Part shown: positions 6,565-13,562 of the stretch, piece by piece | Layout of the letters: each line of letters opens with the position of its first letter | Numbering within the stretch: the first letter of the stretch is position 1 | Assembly (NCBI GenBank): GCA_934148995.1 | Contig: CAKPDM010000024.1 | Location: 1-13,562, forward strand | Length of the DNA stretch: 13,562 nucleotides | Reading direction: 5' to 3' | Origin: an uncultured Bacilli bacterium | GTDB taxonomy: Bacteria > Bacillota_I > Bacilli_A > RF39 > UBA660 | Program-made: the position numbers and the translations under genes | Notes under the pieces: model-generated | Told to the model about the DNA's origin: nothing | The model's input: only the letters and a program-made list of their open reading frames with translations | The model's database searches: none

Positions 6565-6649
6565 CTAAATAAATTGTAGCAGATATAAAATTTATTACAA
6601 TAGTTTTGAAAGATTATTTCCTAATAATATATTAAAAAAATTAAAAATA

Positions 6650-6658
6650 TGATAAAAT
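6650..6658 (+). promoter_or_regulatory. Extended -10 promoter of the lemA-type operon
   Basis: TGATAAAAT is an extended -10 with one mismatch, 24 bp ahead of the start codon. No clear -35 is visible. The ribosome site GGAGGTGA (6671-6678) precedes ATG 6683. Confidence 0.55.
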
Positions 6659-6682
6659 TAAATTACAATAGGAGGTGAAATT

Positions 6683-7231
6683 ATGTGGATTTATATTATC
6701 ATTGCAATTATCGTTTTAATTATTATTTATGCTTTTGCTTTATATAATAGTTTTGTAAAACTAAATAATAAGGTAAAAGAAGCATTCTCTACTATGGATG
6801 TTTATCTTAAGAAAAGATGGGATTTAATTCCTAACATTGTAGAAACTGTAAAAGGATATGCTAAACATGAAAAAGATACTTTAAAAGAAGTTGTAGAACT
6901 AAGAAATAGTGCTTATGACAAAATGTCTGATGATGAAAAGATTAAGACAAATGAGCAACTATCTAGTGGTATTAGTAAAATTATGGCTTTAGCAGAAGCA
7001 TATCCTGATTTGAAAGCTAATGAAAACTTCAAAGATTTAAGTAAAGAGTTATCAAAAGTTGAAGATGATATTGCTAATTCAAGAAAATATTACAATGGTG
7101 TTGTTAGAATTTATAATAACAAAGTTGAAATGTTCCCAAGTAATATTTTTGCTGGATTGTTCGGTTACAAATCAAAAGCAATGTTTGAGGCAAGTGCAAA
7201 CGAAAGAGAAAATGTAAAAGTTGAATTATAA
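6683..7231 (+). CDS. LemA family membrane-anchored protein
   Basis: LemA family proteins have one N-terminal membrane helix and a long helical-bundle domain; their biochemical role is not firmly known. The 182-aa length is typical. The anchor is at residues 2-22 (very hydrophobic, after MW), followed by the family signatures KKRWDLIPNIVETVKGYAKHE (starting near 43), AEAYPDLKANENF (104-116), the RKYYNGVVRIYNN block (134-146) and PSNIFAGLFGYK (152-163). The ribosome site GGAGGTGA is ideal. The DUF2207 gene starts 15 bp after its stop; LemA and DUF2207 proteins are a recurrent neighbour pair in Firmicutes, thought to act together at the membrane. Family identity is secure, function is not. Confidence 0.93.
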   Translation: MWIYIIIAIIVLIIIYAFALYNSFVKLNNKVKEAFSTMDVYLKKRWDLIPNIVETVKGYAKHEKDTLKEVVELRNSAYDKMSDDEKIKTNEQLSSGISKIMALAEAYPDLKANENFKDLSKELSKVEDDIANSRKYYNGVVRIYNNKVEMFPSNIFAGLFGYKSKAMFEASANERENVKVEL

Positions 7232-7246
7232 TTATGGAGGGGTACA

Positions 7247-9610
7247 ATGAAAAGAATTATTAAGGGTATTTCCTTATTTGCTGTAATTGTACTATCTCTA
7301 GTATTTGCTTATCCATCAAATACTTATGCTTTAACAGAACAAACTTCTTTTGTAAATATTAACAATACTCAAAGTTTAGAAGTCGGAAGTTTATCTTTTA
7401 CTAATATTTCATTTAAAGATTTTTCTTCCATTTCTACCAAAGCATTCGGCTTAGCAGGTATAGTAAGAAATAGCTCAAATAATGAAATTAACTATACTTC
7501 TACTGCTTATTATTATGATTCTAATTATAATTTGATTGCTCAAGGATATAATTCGGCAACAGCAATATCAGGATCTAATAGTTTTAGCCAAATGTCTAAT
7601 TTGAGTATTTTGAATGGACATAGTGTTAATGAGATATATTATTATCGTTTATCAATTGAAACTAATGATAATACAAATTCGTCACTAAATAATACGACAA
7701 GTCTAACACCTAGTAAGAACTATCAATATAGTTTTTATGATTATGTTATTGATAAATATGATATTAATATAATTGTTAATGAAAACAATACTTTTGATAT
7801 AACTGAGACAATTACTGCATATTTTAATGTTTCGAAACATGGAATATTTAGAACTATTCCATTAAAGAATACAATCACTAGATTAGATGGTACAACATCA
7901 ACTAATCGTACTCAAGTAACAAATGTTAGTGTTGATAATGAATATACAACATCAAGAGAAAATGGAAATTATAAATTGAAGATTGGATCAGCTAGTAGAA
8001 CTTTAACAGGAGAGCAAAAGTATGTAATTAAATATACATACAATTTAGGAAAAGATCCTGGTAAAGATTACGATGAATTATATTACAATATAATTGGAAA
8101 TGAATGGGATACGGTAATAGGAAATGTAACTTTTTCAATTACTATGCCTAAAGAATTTGATTCAAGTAAATTGGGGTTTTCATCAGGAACAACAGGCTCC
8201 ACTGATAATAGTAAAGTAAAATATAATGTTAGTGGAAACAAAATTACAGGTAGTTATAATGGTATTTTAGGTGCTGGTGAAGCTCTAACTGTAAGATGTG
8301 AACTGCCAGAAGGATATTTTGTTGGAACTGGACTTACTTTTAATTTAATGAATTATATTTTTTATTTGTTTCCTATATTATTTTTAGTTATTGCTTTATT
8401 ATTGTGGTATAAATATGGACGAGATGATCAAGTTGTAGAAACTGTTGAATTCTATCCACCACAAGGATTTAATAGTTTAGAAGTTGGATTTTTATATAAA
8501 GGAAAAGCAGAAAATCAAGATGTAACATCTTTACTTATATATTTAGCTAATCAAGGATACATAAAAATTGCTGAAACTGAAGAAAAATCCTTATTTTCTA
8601 AATCCAAAGGTTTTAAAATAACTAAATTAAAAGAATACGATGGAAATAATGTTAATGAACAAATATTTTTAAATGGATTATTTACAAAAAGACCATCAAT
8701 ATCAATTGGCTCATTATTTAGTAAAAATGTTGAACAAGAACCTACAGATAATACCAATGAAGTAACATCAACAGACTTATATAATAATTTTTATATAACC
8801 ATGAATAGAATATTATCTAATATTAATAATAAAGAAAATAAAAATAAAATTTTTGAAAAATCAGCATCAAGTAAGACCATATTTATTATATTAATGATTA
8901 TTGCAACTTATTGTTTAATTACTATACCACCAATCTTTGCATATGGCGAATCTTCAAGTCTATTATTTGCTTTACTATTTCCAGGTATTGGATTTACTGT
9001 TTTATTTAAATTAGTATTTGGGGAAACACAAACTATTTATGTAAATGGTAGAGCAACTTATTCTTCAATAGGCACAAAGATATTTGGTCTTGTCTGGGGA
9101 TTAGGATTTGGCGGTATTCCATGGGCATTTATGGTGCTACCAGCATTAAAACAAGACCAGGTTTATTTAGTAGGATATGGATTGGGATTAGTATGTGTCC
9201 TTGGTATGGTTATATGCTTAAAATATTTACCAAAGAGAACCCCTTATGGAAATGAAATATTAGGAAAATTAAAAGGATTCAGAAACTTTTTAGAAACTGC
9301 TGAAAAAGACAAATTAGAAACTATGGTTATACAAGATCCAACGTACTTTTATAATATTCTACCTTACACTTATGTATTAGGTGTTTCTGATAAGTGGATT
9401 AAAAAGTTTGAATCAATATCTTTACAAGCACCATCTTGGTACGATAGCCCTAATGCATTCGACATGATGACGTTTGGATCATTTATGAATTCTACAATGA
9501 CTTCTGCACAAAGCGTTATGTCATCTAGTCCATCTAGTGATTCTGTTGGTTCGTCAGGTGGAGGATCATCTGGTGGAGGATCTGGAGGAGGTGGAGGTGG
9601 CTCTTGGTAG
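7247..9610 (+). CDS. DUF2207 family membrane protein with extra N-terminal domain
   Basis: A 787-aa predicted membrane protein. Residues 1-29 form a signal peptide (KR, a hydrophobic core, SNTYA cleavage). Residues 30-155 are a Ser/Asn-rich beta-type domain not usual at the front of DUF2207 proteins. DUF2207 starts near 165 (YDVIDKYDINI-like, ITETITAYF, HGIFRTIPL) and runs as a beta-rich exported domain to about 355. A membrane helix lies at 367-387, then a cytosolic region with FYPPQGFNSLEVGFLYKG. Further helices are at about 543-565, 570-592, 612-632 and 640-658. The tail (766-787) is a Gly/Ser repeat ending GGSW, characteristic of the family. The function is unknown; operon position with LemA suggests an envelope complex. 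The ribosome site GGAGGGG is 6 bp before ATG. Confidence 0.9.
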   Translation: MKRIIKGISLFAVIVLSLVFAYPSNTYALTEQTSFVNINNTQSLEVGSLSFTNISFKDFSSISTKAFGLAGIVRNSSNNEINYTSTAYYYDSNYNLIAQGYNSATAISGSNSFSQMSNLSILNGHSVNEIYYYRLSIETNDNTNSSLNNTTSLTPSKNYQYSFYDYVIDKYDINIIVNENNTFDITETITAYFNVSKHGIFRTIPLKNTITRLDGTTSTNRTQVTNVSVDNEYTTSRENGNYKLKIGSASRTLTGEQKYVIKYTYNLGKDPGKDYDELYYNIIGNEWDTVIGNVTFSITMPKEFDSSKLGFSSGTTGSTDNSKVKYNVSGNKITGSYNGILGAGEALTVRCELPEGYFVGTGLTFNLMNYIFYLFPILFLVIALLLWYKYGRDDQVVETVEFYPPQGFNSLEVGFLYKGKAENQDVTSLLIYLANQGYIKIAETEEKSLFSKSKGFKITKLKEYDGNNVNEQIFLNGLFTKRPSISIGSLFSKNVEQEPTDNTNEVTSTDLYNNFYITMNRILSNINNKENKNKIFEKSASSKTIFIILMIIATYCLITIPPIFAYGESSSLLFALLFPGIGFTVLFKLVFGETQTIYVNGRATYSSIGTKIFGLVWGLGFGGIPWAFMVLPALKQDQVYLVGYGLGLVCVLGMVICLKYLPKRTPYGNEILGKLKGFRNFLETAEKDKLETMVIQDPTYFYNILPYTYVLGVSDKWIKKFESISLQAPSWYDSPNAFDMMTFGSFMNSTMTSAQSVMSSSPSSDSVGSSGGGSSGGGSGGGGGGSW

Positions 9611-9613
9611 TCA

Positions 9614-9642
9614 TCCTTCACTTAATATATTAGATTGAAGGA
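9614..9642 (+). promoter_or_regulatory. Hairpin covering the ribosome site of the DUF3592 gene
   Basis: TCCTTCA (9614-9620) pairs with TGAAGGA (9636-9642), and an inner TAATA/TATTA can extend it. The 3' arm contains most of the ribosome site GAAGGAGG, so in the folded form the downstream gene would be poorly translated. There is no T-run, so it is not a terminator. Confidence 0.5.
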
Positions 9643-9650
9643 GGTAATTA

Positions 9651-10286
9651 ATGAATACAATTAAATGCCCTAATTGTGGACATGAAAATAAAAATACAAA
9701 TATTAGATGTGAATCTTGTAGTACAGAATTAAATCACATTGAACAGAGTAACAATTTTTTAAATAATGATTATTCTCAAACAAATGTCAAAACCATCGAT
9801 TTAGGAAGTAGGAAGGTAAAACACATAACTAGTGCAATTTTGATATTTATACTTGCTCCATGGTTTCTTGTAGGTCTAACTTTTATTGGTGTTAGTTCAT
9901 ATTTAAATATAACTGATAACAGTAAATCTAAAAACTATTTAGAAACAGAAGGAAAACTCGTGAGTTATGAAAATTGCCAATACGACGATGATGGCGATGA
10001 ATTGTGTAACGGTATATATGAATATACTGTAAATGGTGTTACCTATAAAGGTTCACCCAACTTGTTGAGTAATCGTTCAGGATTTAAACAAACTGCAACT
10101 GTAAAATATAATCCTAATAATCCTAATGAATATGTTATGAATTCAGGATGGAATAGCTTATTAATTATAGGAATAATAATGGTTACTATAGTTACGATAA
10201 TATTTATTTCAATTAAGCTTTCTATAAAAAAGTTATCAAAAAAAGCAAATGATATTGAAAAAGACAATCCGGTATCTAATACCTAG
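9651..10286 (+). CDS. Zinc-ribbon / DUF3592 two-helix membrane protein
   Basis: A 211-aa protein. Residues 4-24 form a zinc ribbon (CPNC at 6-9 and CESC at 20-23), followed by a polar linker, a membrane helix at about 58-84, an extracytoplasmic segment with the DUF3592 pattern (LETEGKLVSYENC, then YEYTVNGVTYKG, then ATVKYNPNNPNEYV) at about 96-163, and a second helix at 168-190. A cysteine pair (109 and 119) sits in the outer segment. DUF3592 is of unknown function and is common in small membrane proteins. It is the third gene of the lemA operon, 40 bp after the DUF2207 stop, with the ribosome site GAAGGAGG partly paired in a hairpin. Its last 11 bp overlap the convergent relaxase gene inside a shared terminator. 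Confidence 0.85.
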   Translation: MNTIKCPNCGHENKNTNIRCESCSTELNHIEQSNNFLNNDYSQTNVKTIDLGSRKVKHITSAILIFILAPWFLVGLTFIGVSSYLNITDNSKSKNYLETEGKLVSYENCQYDDDGDELCNGIYEYTVNGVTYKGSPNLLSNRSGFKQTATVKYNPNNPNEYVMNSGWNSLLIIGIIMVTIVTIIFISIKLSIKKLSKKANDIEKDNPVSNT

Positions 10287-10298
10287 AATTGTCTTTTT
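10258..10298. terminator. Bidirectional terminator shared by the lemA operon and the relaxase gene
   Basis: AAAAAGACAAT (10258-10268) pairs with ATTGTCTTTTT (10288-10298), with a further inner stem GGTAT/ATACC (10271-10275 with 10279-10283) and a CTA loop. The A-run on one side and T-run on the other make it functional on both strands. Both reading frames end inside it, overlapping by 11 bp. Confidence 0.9.
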
Positions 10299-11577
10299 CT
10301 TTTTGGATATCTTTATCAAAATTATTAAGATTATTTTGTATGCCTTCGGCTCTTTTAGTTATTTCCTTACAATACTTATTATACTTATTGAGTTCTTTAA
10401 TTTTCGGTTGGATATAATTTATTTCAGTAAGTATCTCATTTTTCTTATCTTCAGTTTTTGCTCTATGGTATCTTCTCCAAAGATTTTCTCTTTTACCTTT
10501 TAACTCACTTAAATGTTTTTTATTATTACTTTTAACAAAATTATCTAAATCATCTTTTGTTACAATATTATTTTCGTGCATAAATCTAACTTGCTGTGAA
10601 GTTTGTTCTAATTTGTATACTTCTTTTCTAATGGAATATGGAAGATATTGTTTAGGGTGCTTCTTTGGGAATACTCCTAATAAATAACAATAGTATAGAT
10701 ATAATCCATAGATACCTTTATGAGGTTTATTAGTTTTACAGTATTCTTCAAAGATAGATTTTTGGGACATAGGGTTAAATACTATTTGTCTTGATGAATA
10801 AAGTCTTTTACTTAATCTATCTTTTGAATATTCTTTACCAAATACTTTTTCTATTCTAACCTTATCTTCGCCATCTTTATAAATAGTTATTACATCATTA
10901 CGAAAATATACTTTATAACCAATATTTCTCATTCTTTCAAATAATTGTTTTAAGGTTACTGAATAACTTATAGAACTATCTAAATATTCTTTAAGTGTTT
11001 TATAATAATCATTATTAATAACTTTATGATTATAGGTGCTTTTATATCCAATATCATCGTCTAAAACAGATAGACCATATTCAGCACATATAGAATCAGA
11101 TATATGTCTTAACTTTGCTAAATTAGTTCTATTGTTATTATACTTCTTACCATCTTTACAAGAAACAGAGTTGATTATGAAATGGTTGTGGATATGGTTA
11201 GTATTTTGATGTGTCGCAACAACCACTTCATAATCTTTAAACATTTCACTAACAAACTTAACTCCTATCTCATGAGCAATATCTAGAGTAGCTTCTCCTT
11301 CTTTAAATGATTGATAACCATGAAATGCTAAAATGCCATTTTTCTTTCTGAAATAATCCTTTGTATCACACATATCATCATATGGATTAATCTCATCACA
11401 ATTTAGTGTACTAACATAACAAACTTTTTCTTTTTTAAAATTATAATCTTTTTTACCTTCTAAATAATCATAATCAACTTCACCATAATGTTCATTAGTA
11501 GTTTTTTCTGGATTGATGATATAATTTATAGACTGCTTTAAATTATTCTTAATACTCCAAATTGATGTTGTCGCCAT
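10276..11577 (-). CDS. MOBP-type relaxase / mobilization protein
   Basis: Relaxases nick one DNA strand at the origin of transfer through an active-site Tyr and pilot it during conjugation. This 433-aa protein has the family layout. An N-terminal strand SINYIINPEKT carries the candidate catalytic Tyr19, AFHGYQSF is at 85-92, and the metal-binding histidine motif HQNTNHIHNHFIIN at 123-136 carries His123, 128, 130 and 132. An alpha-helical region (150-340) is followed by a charged coiled-coil-like tail (350-430). It has no helicase or primase domain, so it would need a helper conjugation machine, as in integrative mobilizable elements such as Tn4451 (TnpZ). It lies downstream of the TnpV gene on the same strand. 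Its ribosome site (AAAGGA) sits in a small hairpin, and the gene ends in the bidirectional terminator. Confidence 0.9.
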   Translation of the reverse strand: MATTSIWSIKNNLKQSINYIINPEKTTNEHYGEVDYDYLEGKKDYNFKKEKVCYVSTLNCDEINPYDDMCDTKDYFRKKNGILAFHGYQSFKEGEATLDIAHEIGVKFVSEMFKDYEVVVATHQNTNHIHNHFIINSVSCKDGKKYNNNRTNLAKLRHISDSICAEYGLSVLDDDIGYKSTYNHKVINNDYYKTLKEYLDSSISYSVTLKQLFERMRNIGYKVYFRNDVITIYKDGEDKVRIEKVFGKEYSKDRLSKRLYSSRQIVFNPMSQKSIFEEYCKTNKPHKGIYGLYLYYCYLLGVFPKKHPKQYLPYSIRKEVYKLEQTSQQVRFMHENNIVTKDDLDNFVKSNNKKHLSELKGKRENLWRRYHRAKTEDKKNEILTEINYIQPKIKELNKYNKYCKEITKRAEGIQNNLNNFDKDIQKEKDNSRY

Positions 11578-11642
11578 TTATATGGTTTATCCTTTCTTTT
11601 AGGATGGTGGGAGTACCAGCCCGTTGCTCGCTTATGACAACA
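11578..11642 (-). other. Candidate origin of transfer and relaxase 5' leader
   Basis: A 65-bp gap between the TnpV stop and the relaxase start. On the minus strand it reads CATAAGCGAGCAACGGGCTGG, a GC-rich island in otherwise AT-rich DNA, then ACTCCCAC and an ATCCT/AGGAT hairpin carrying the relaxase ribosome site. In Tn4451-type elements the transfer origin lies just upstream of the relaxase gene, so this is the natural candidate. No long inverted repeat is visible and the nick site cannot be assigned. Confidence 0.35.
11589..11607 (-). promoter_or_regulatory. Hairpin holding the relaxase ribosome site
   Basis: On the minus strand ATCCT (11605-11601) pairs with AGGAT (11593-11589) around a 7-nt A-rich loop. 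The 3' arm overlaps the ribosome site AAAGGA. It is 18/19 identical to the element at 6375-6393 in front of the 90-aa gene. Confidence 0.5.
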
Positions 11643-11996
11643 TCAGACATAAATTAACTCTTTAAGAATAATTTCTTCAGCAGTATTTTTATAATTGTTC
11701 ATCAATTTTACCCATTCAATTTGATTATTTTCTTTATTTTTTTCAGATAGTTTTTCATCATTTTTAATATAATTATCCATTAAAGTTTTTAATCTTTCTT
11801 CTGCTTCAATACTGACTGAAAAAAGATGATTTGTTAATTCGTTCTTCATCAAAAGTGATTGATATAATTCTTTTTTGTGTTTCTTAATATATTCTAATCT
11901 TAATAACCCATACTTGTTTATTTCTCTATAATTTTGATTTTCTATTATCAAATTAGGTAATAAATAATCTCCAACTTTTTTATATTCAATATTCAT
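11643..11996 (-). CDS. tnpV: TnpV family transposon-encoded protein
   Basis: A 117-aa protein matching the TnpV family named from Tn4451. It shows the N-terminal YKKVGDYLLPNL, then INKYGLLRLEYIKKHKKELY, a central helical region with HLFSVSIEAEERL, and the C-terminal WVKLMNNYKNTAEEIILKEL. TnpV proteins are small helical proteins carried beside the large serine recombinase of this family; their exact role is not settled. The ATG lies 18 bp after the recombinase stop on the same strand, with AAAGGA about 12 bp ahead of it, a rather long spacing. It ends with TGA. The order recombinase-TnpV-relaxase identifies the module as Tn4451-like. Confidence 0.87.
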   Translation of the reverse strand: MNIEYKKVGDYLLPNLIIENQNYREINKYGLLRLEYIKKHKKELYQSLLMKNELTNHLFSVSIEAEERLKTLMDNYIKNDEKLSEKNKENNQIEWVKLMNNYKNTAEEIILKELIYV

Positions 11997-12014
11997 AATT
12001 TAATCAAATCCTTT

Positions 12015-13562
12015 CTAATTTTCTAATAATTTATTTGTTTTGTAGCTAATAATTCCATACTTATCTTTAACATTATCTACTGTTAAAGGAAACTTTTCTT
12101 TAGATGAAATTGCTACAAATCTTATAATTTTTTCATTATCATTTGGTTGATATTCAAGTGTTATTTCATTAGTTTCTTCATCAATTGTTTCATACATTTC
12201 ATAAAAAGATGTTTCAAAATGTTCATTCATTTTAGTTAAATATTTATCTAATTGTTCTTCATTCATTCTGCCACCTTTAATAGTTTTTTCTTCATTACCA
12301 ACTATAACAGGTACTGCAACATCAAATATACCTCTCTCATAAAATTTTACTAATTGTTTTATAAATCCGTTTCTAAAATTAATTTTTTCTAATATAAAAT
12401 TACCTTTATTATCTTTTTTTATTTCAATAGTATCAATAAATTTTGATATAAATTCTTGTTTTTCAGACTTCTCCATACCATTCCATTTAGTCTTTAAAAC
12501 AGTATTTAAAGTATCAAGTCTAATCATTTTTTCTCTTTCTAAATCTTTTTCTGCAAGTAATTCGTGTGGAGAATAGTTAAATGTTTCTAGGTTAATTAGT
12601 TCTAGTTTTTTACTTTCAAGGTTAGCAAGTTTATCTTCAATTAGTTTATAATCTACTTTAAAATCATCAATTTCTACAATACCTTTAATATACAAATCTT
12701 TAATTCTATTTCTTTGTTTTTCTAAATCTCTAATTTCTTTATCAATAGAAGTAGTATCAATATTATTTGTTTTATCTTCTAATACAGGTAGAAAGAATTT
12801 TTTAACTGCCATATCATATTCTAGTAAATCATAGATAAAATCTCTTAATAAATGTTCTACATGGTCTTCATTAAAGTTGATATGGCAATGTTCGCAAGTG
12901 TAGTACATATACTTTCTTTTTATACCACCAGAACCTTTACATTTCATAATACGACTGCAATTAGGACATTTTAATCTTTGAAAGAAAGTATAAACTCTAT
13001 CTCTCGTATAAGTCCTTTGATTTCTTTCTTTTTGTCTTTGACATTCTTCCCATTTAGCACGAGATATAATAGGTTCTACAACATTCATATAAACAATAGG
13101 TTCAAGATTTACTTGTTTACCAATTCTTTTATATTGTTCATAATCTCCCATATAAATTTTATTATCAATAATCTTTTGAATAGTAGTATCTTTCCAATTC
13201 TTTTTAGGGTAAATATTATTCTCATTAAAATAGTTAGCAATCTGTTGAAAACTTTTACCTTCTAAATACATATCAAATATCTTTTCTACATAGGGACGAG
13301 TAGCATTATCTATAACCATTCTTTTATCTTCTGCACTCTTATAACCAAATGGTCGTTGTCCTGGAATATGACCTGATTTAATAGCTCCATTTAAACCAAA
13401 TTTAGTTCTTTCTGATACAATTTCTATTTCAAGTTGAGATAAGACTGTAAGCATTCTTACAAATAATCTACCATTAGCAGTAGAGGTATTAACATCATCT
13501 CTATCACATAGTAGAAAGCAATTATATTGTTCTAAAACTGATATTAGTTCTTCCAAATCACG
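12015..13562 (-). CDS. Large serine recombinase, TnpX-like, 5' end beyond window
   Basis: The open frame continues past position 13562 (it reads RDLEELISVLEQ at the edge), so the start and the nucleophile Ser lie outside; 515 aa are visible. The end of the resolvase catalytic domain is present with the SERTKFGLNGAIK helix. It is followed by the recombinase DNA-binding domain (about 52-180, with YLEGKSFQQIANYFN), a zinc ribbon (CPNC at 199-202 and CEHC at 223-226), a coiled-coil segment (about 265-325) and a long C-terminal tail. Such enzymes cut and rejoin element ends through a Ser-DNA link to excise and integrate the element. It is intact across everything visible, unlike its relative at 5178-5892, and it heads the recombinase-TnpV-relaxase row. 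Confidence 0.93.
   Translation of the reverse strand, partial: RDLEELISVLEQYNCFLLCDRDDVNTSTANGRLFVRMLTVLSQLEIEIVSERTKFGLNGAIKSGHIPGQRPFGYKSAEDKRMVIDNATRPYVEKIFDMYLEGKSFQQIANYFNENNIYPKKNWKDTTIQKIIDNKIYMGDYEQYKRIGKQVNLEPIVYMNVVEPIISRAKWEECQRQKERNQRTYTRDRVYTFFQRLKCPNCSRIMKCKGSGGIKRKYMYYTCEHCHINFNEDHVEHLLRDFIYDLLEYDMAVKKFFLPVLEDKTNNIDTTSIDKEIRDLEKQRNRIKDLYIKGIVEIDDFKVDYKLIEDKLANLESKKLELINLETFNYSPHELLAEKDLEREKMIRLDTLNTVLKTKWNGMEKSEKQEFISKFIDTIEIKKDNKGNFILEKINFRNGFIKQLVKFYERGIFDVAVPVIVGNEEKTIKGGRMNEEQLDKYLTKMNEHFETSFYEMYETIDEETNEITLEYQPNDNEKIIRFVAISSKEKFPLTVDNVKDKYGIISYKTNKLLEN

Noticed and set aside
6390..6572. 60-codon plus-strand frame ahead of the lemA-type gene
   Set aside because: No ribosome site; it reads backwards through the minus-strand terminator and promoter, which explain the region better.
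9370..9621. Proline-rich 83-codon minus-strand frame
   Set aside because: The proline run is the complement of the Gly/Ser tail of the DUF2207 protein; there is no ribosome site.
12978..13265. 95-codon plus-strand frame opposite the serine recombinase
   Set aside because: Hydrophobic, AT-driven shadow of a clearly coding minus-strand gene.
1..13562. CRISPR array or phage-defence cluster
   Set aside because: No spaced direct repeats and no nuclease, toxin or methyltransferase genes are visible. The only long repeats are the two serine recombinase copies and the 19-nt leader element.

Overview
The window is low-GC bacterial DNA (roughly 28-33% by eye) with standard-code genes, strong GGAGG-type ribosome binding sites, CCA-encoding tRNA genes and extended -10 (TGnTATAAT) promoters. 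This fits a Firmicutes/Bacillota or related Mycoplasmatota-like organism, such as an uncultured gut Bacilli lineage. The genus cannot be told from the sequence.

Region 1 (1-4330) is core chromosome. A tRNA cluster, Ser(UGA, 5'-cut by the window edge)-fMet-Asp-Phe, ends in an intrinsic terminator and is followed by about 510 bp without a recognisable gene. Then come a FabG-type short-chain reductase, an unrecognised 199-aa gene on the opposite strand, and recG.

Region 2 (4330-6680) is a decayed mobile-element scar. It opens with a predicted small RNA (strong sigma-A promoter, three hairpins) just downstream of recG. Next, on the minus strand, is a chimeric pseudogene: the front part of a large serine recombinase runs at about 5170-5178 straight into the back part of a Tn916-Int-like tyrosine integrase, and both parts carry stops and frameshifts. 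Upstream of it are a 27-codon leader peptide overlapping an attenuator-like hairpin, an unrecognised 90-aa gene, and a promoter-plus-terminator leader or small RNA.

Region 3 (6683-10286) is a plus-strand, operon-like set of three envelope genes: LemA family, DUF2207 family, and a zinc-ribbon/DUF3592 membrane protein. It ends in a bidirectional terminator shared with the convergent relaxase gene.

Region 4 (10276-13562) is a minus-strand integrative mobilizable element module with the gene content of the Tn4451 family: a large serine recombinase (TnpX-like, 5' end beyond the window), TnpV, and a MOBP-type relaxase. A possible origin of transfer lies just upstream of the relaxase. The three envelope genes are therefore bracketed by an old recombinase scar and an apparently intact mobilization module. 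They may be cargo, or they may be chromosomal genes trapped between two insertions.

The most noteworthy material is in the non-coding parts: two predicted structured RNAs, a leader-peptide attenuator now attached to a dead gene, and several hairpins that pair with ribosome binding sites. The last group includes a near-identical 19-nt pair in front of the 90-aa gene and the relaxase gene.
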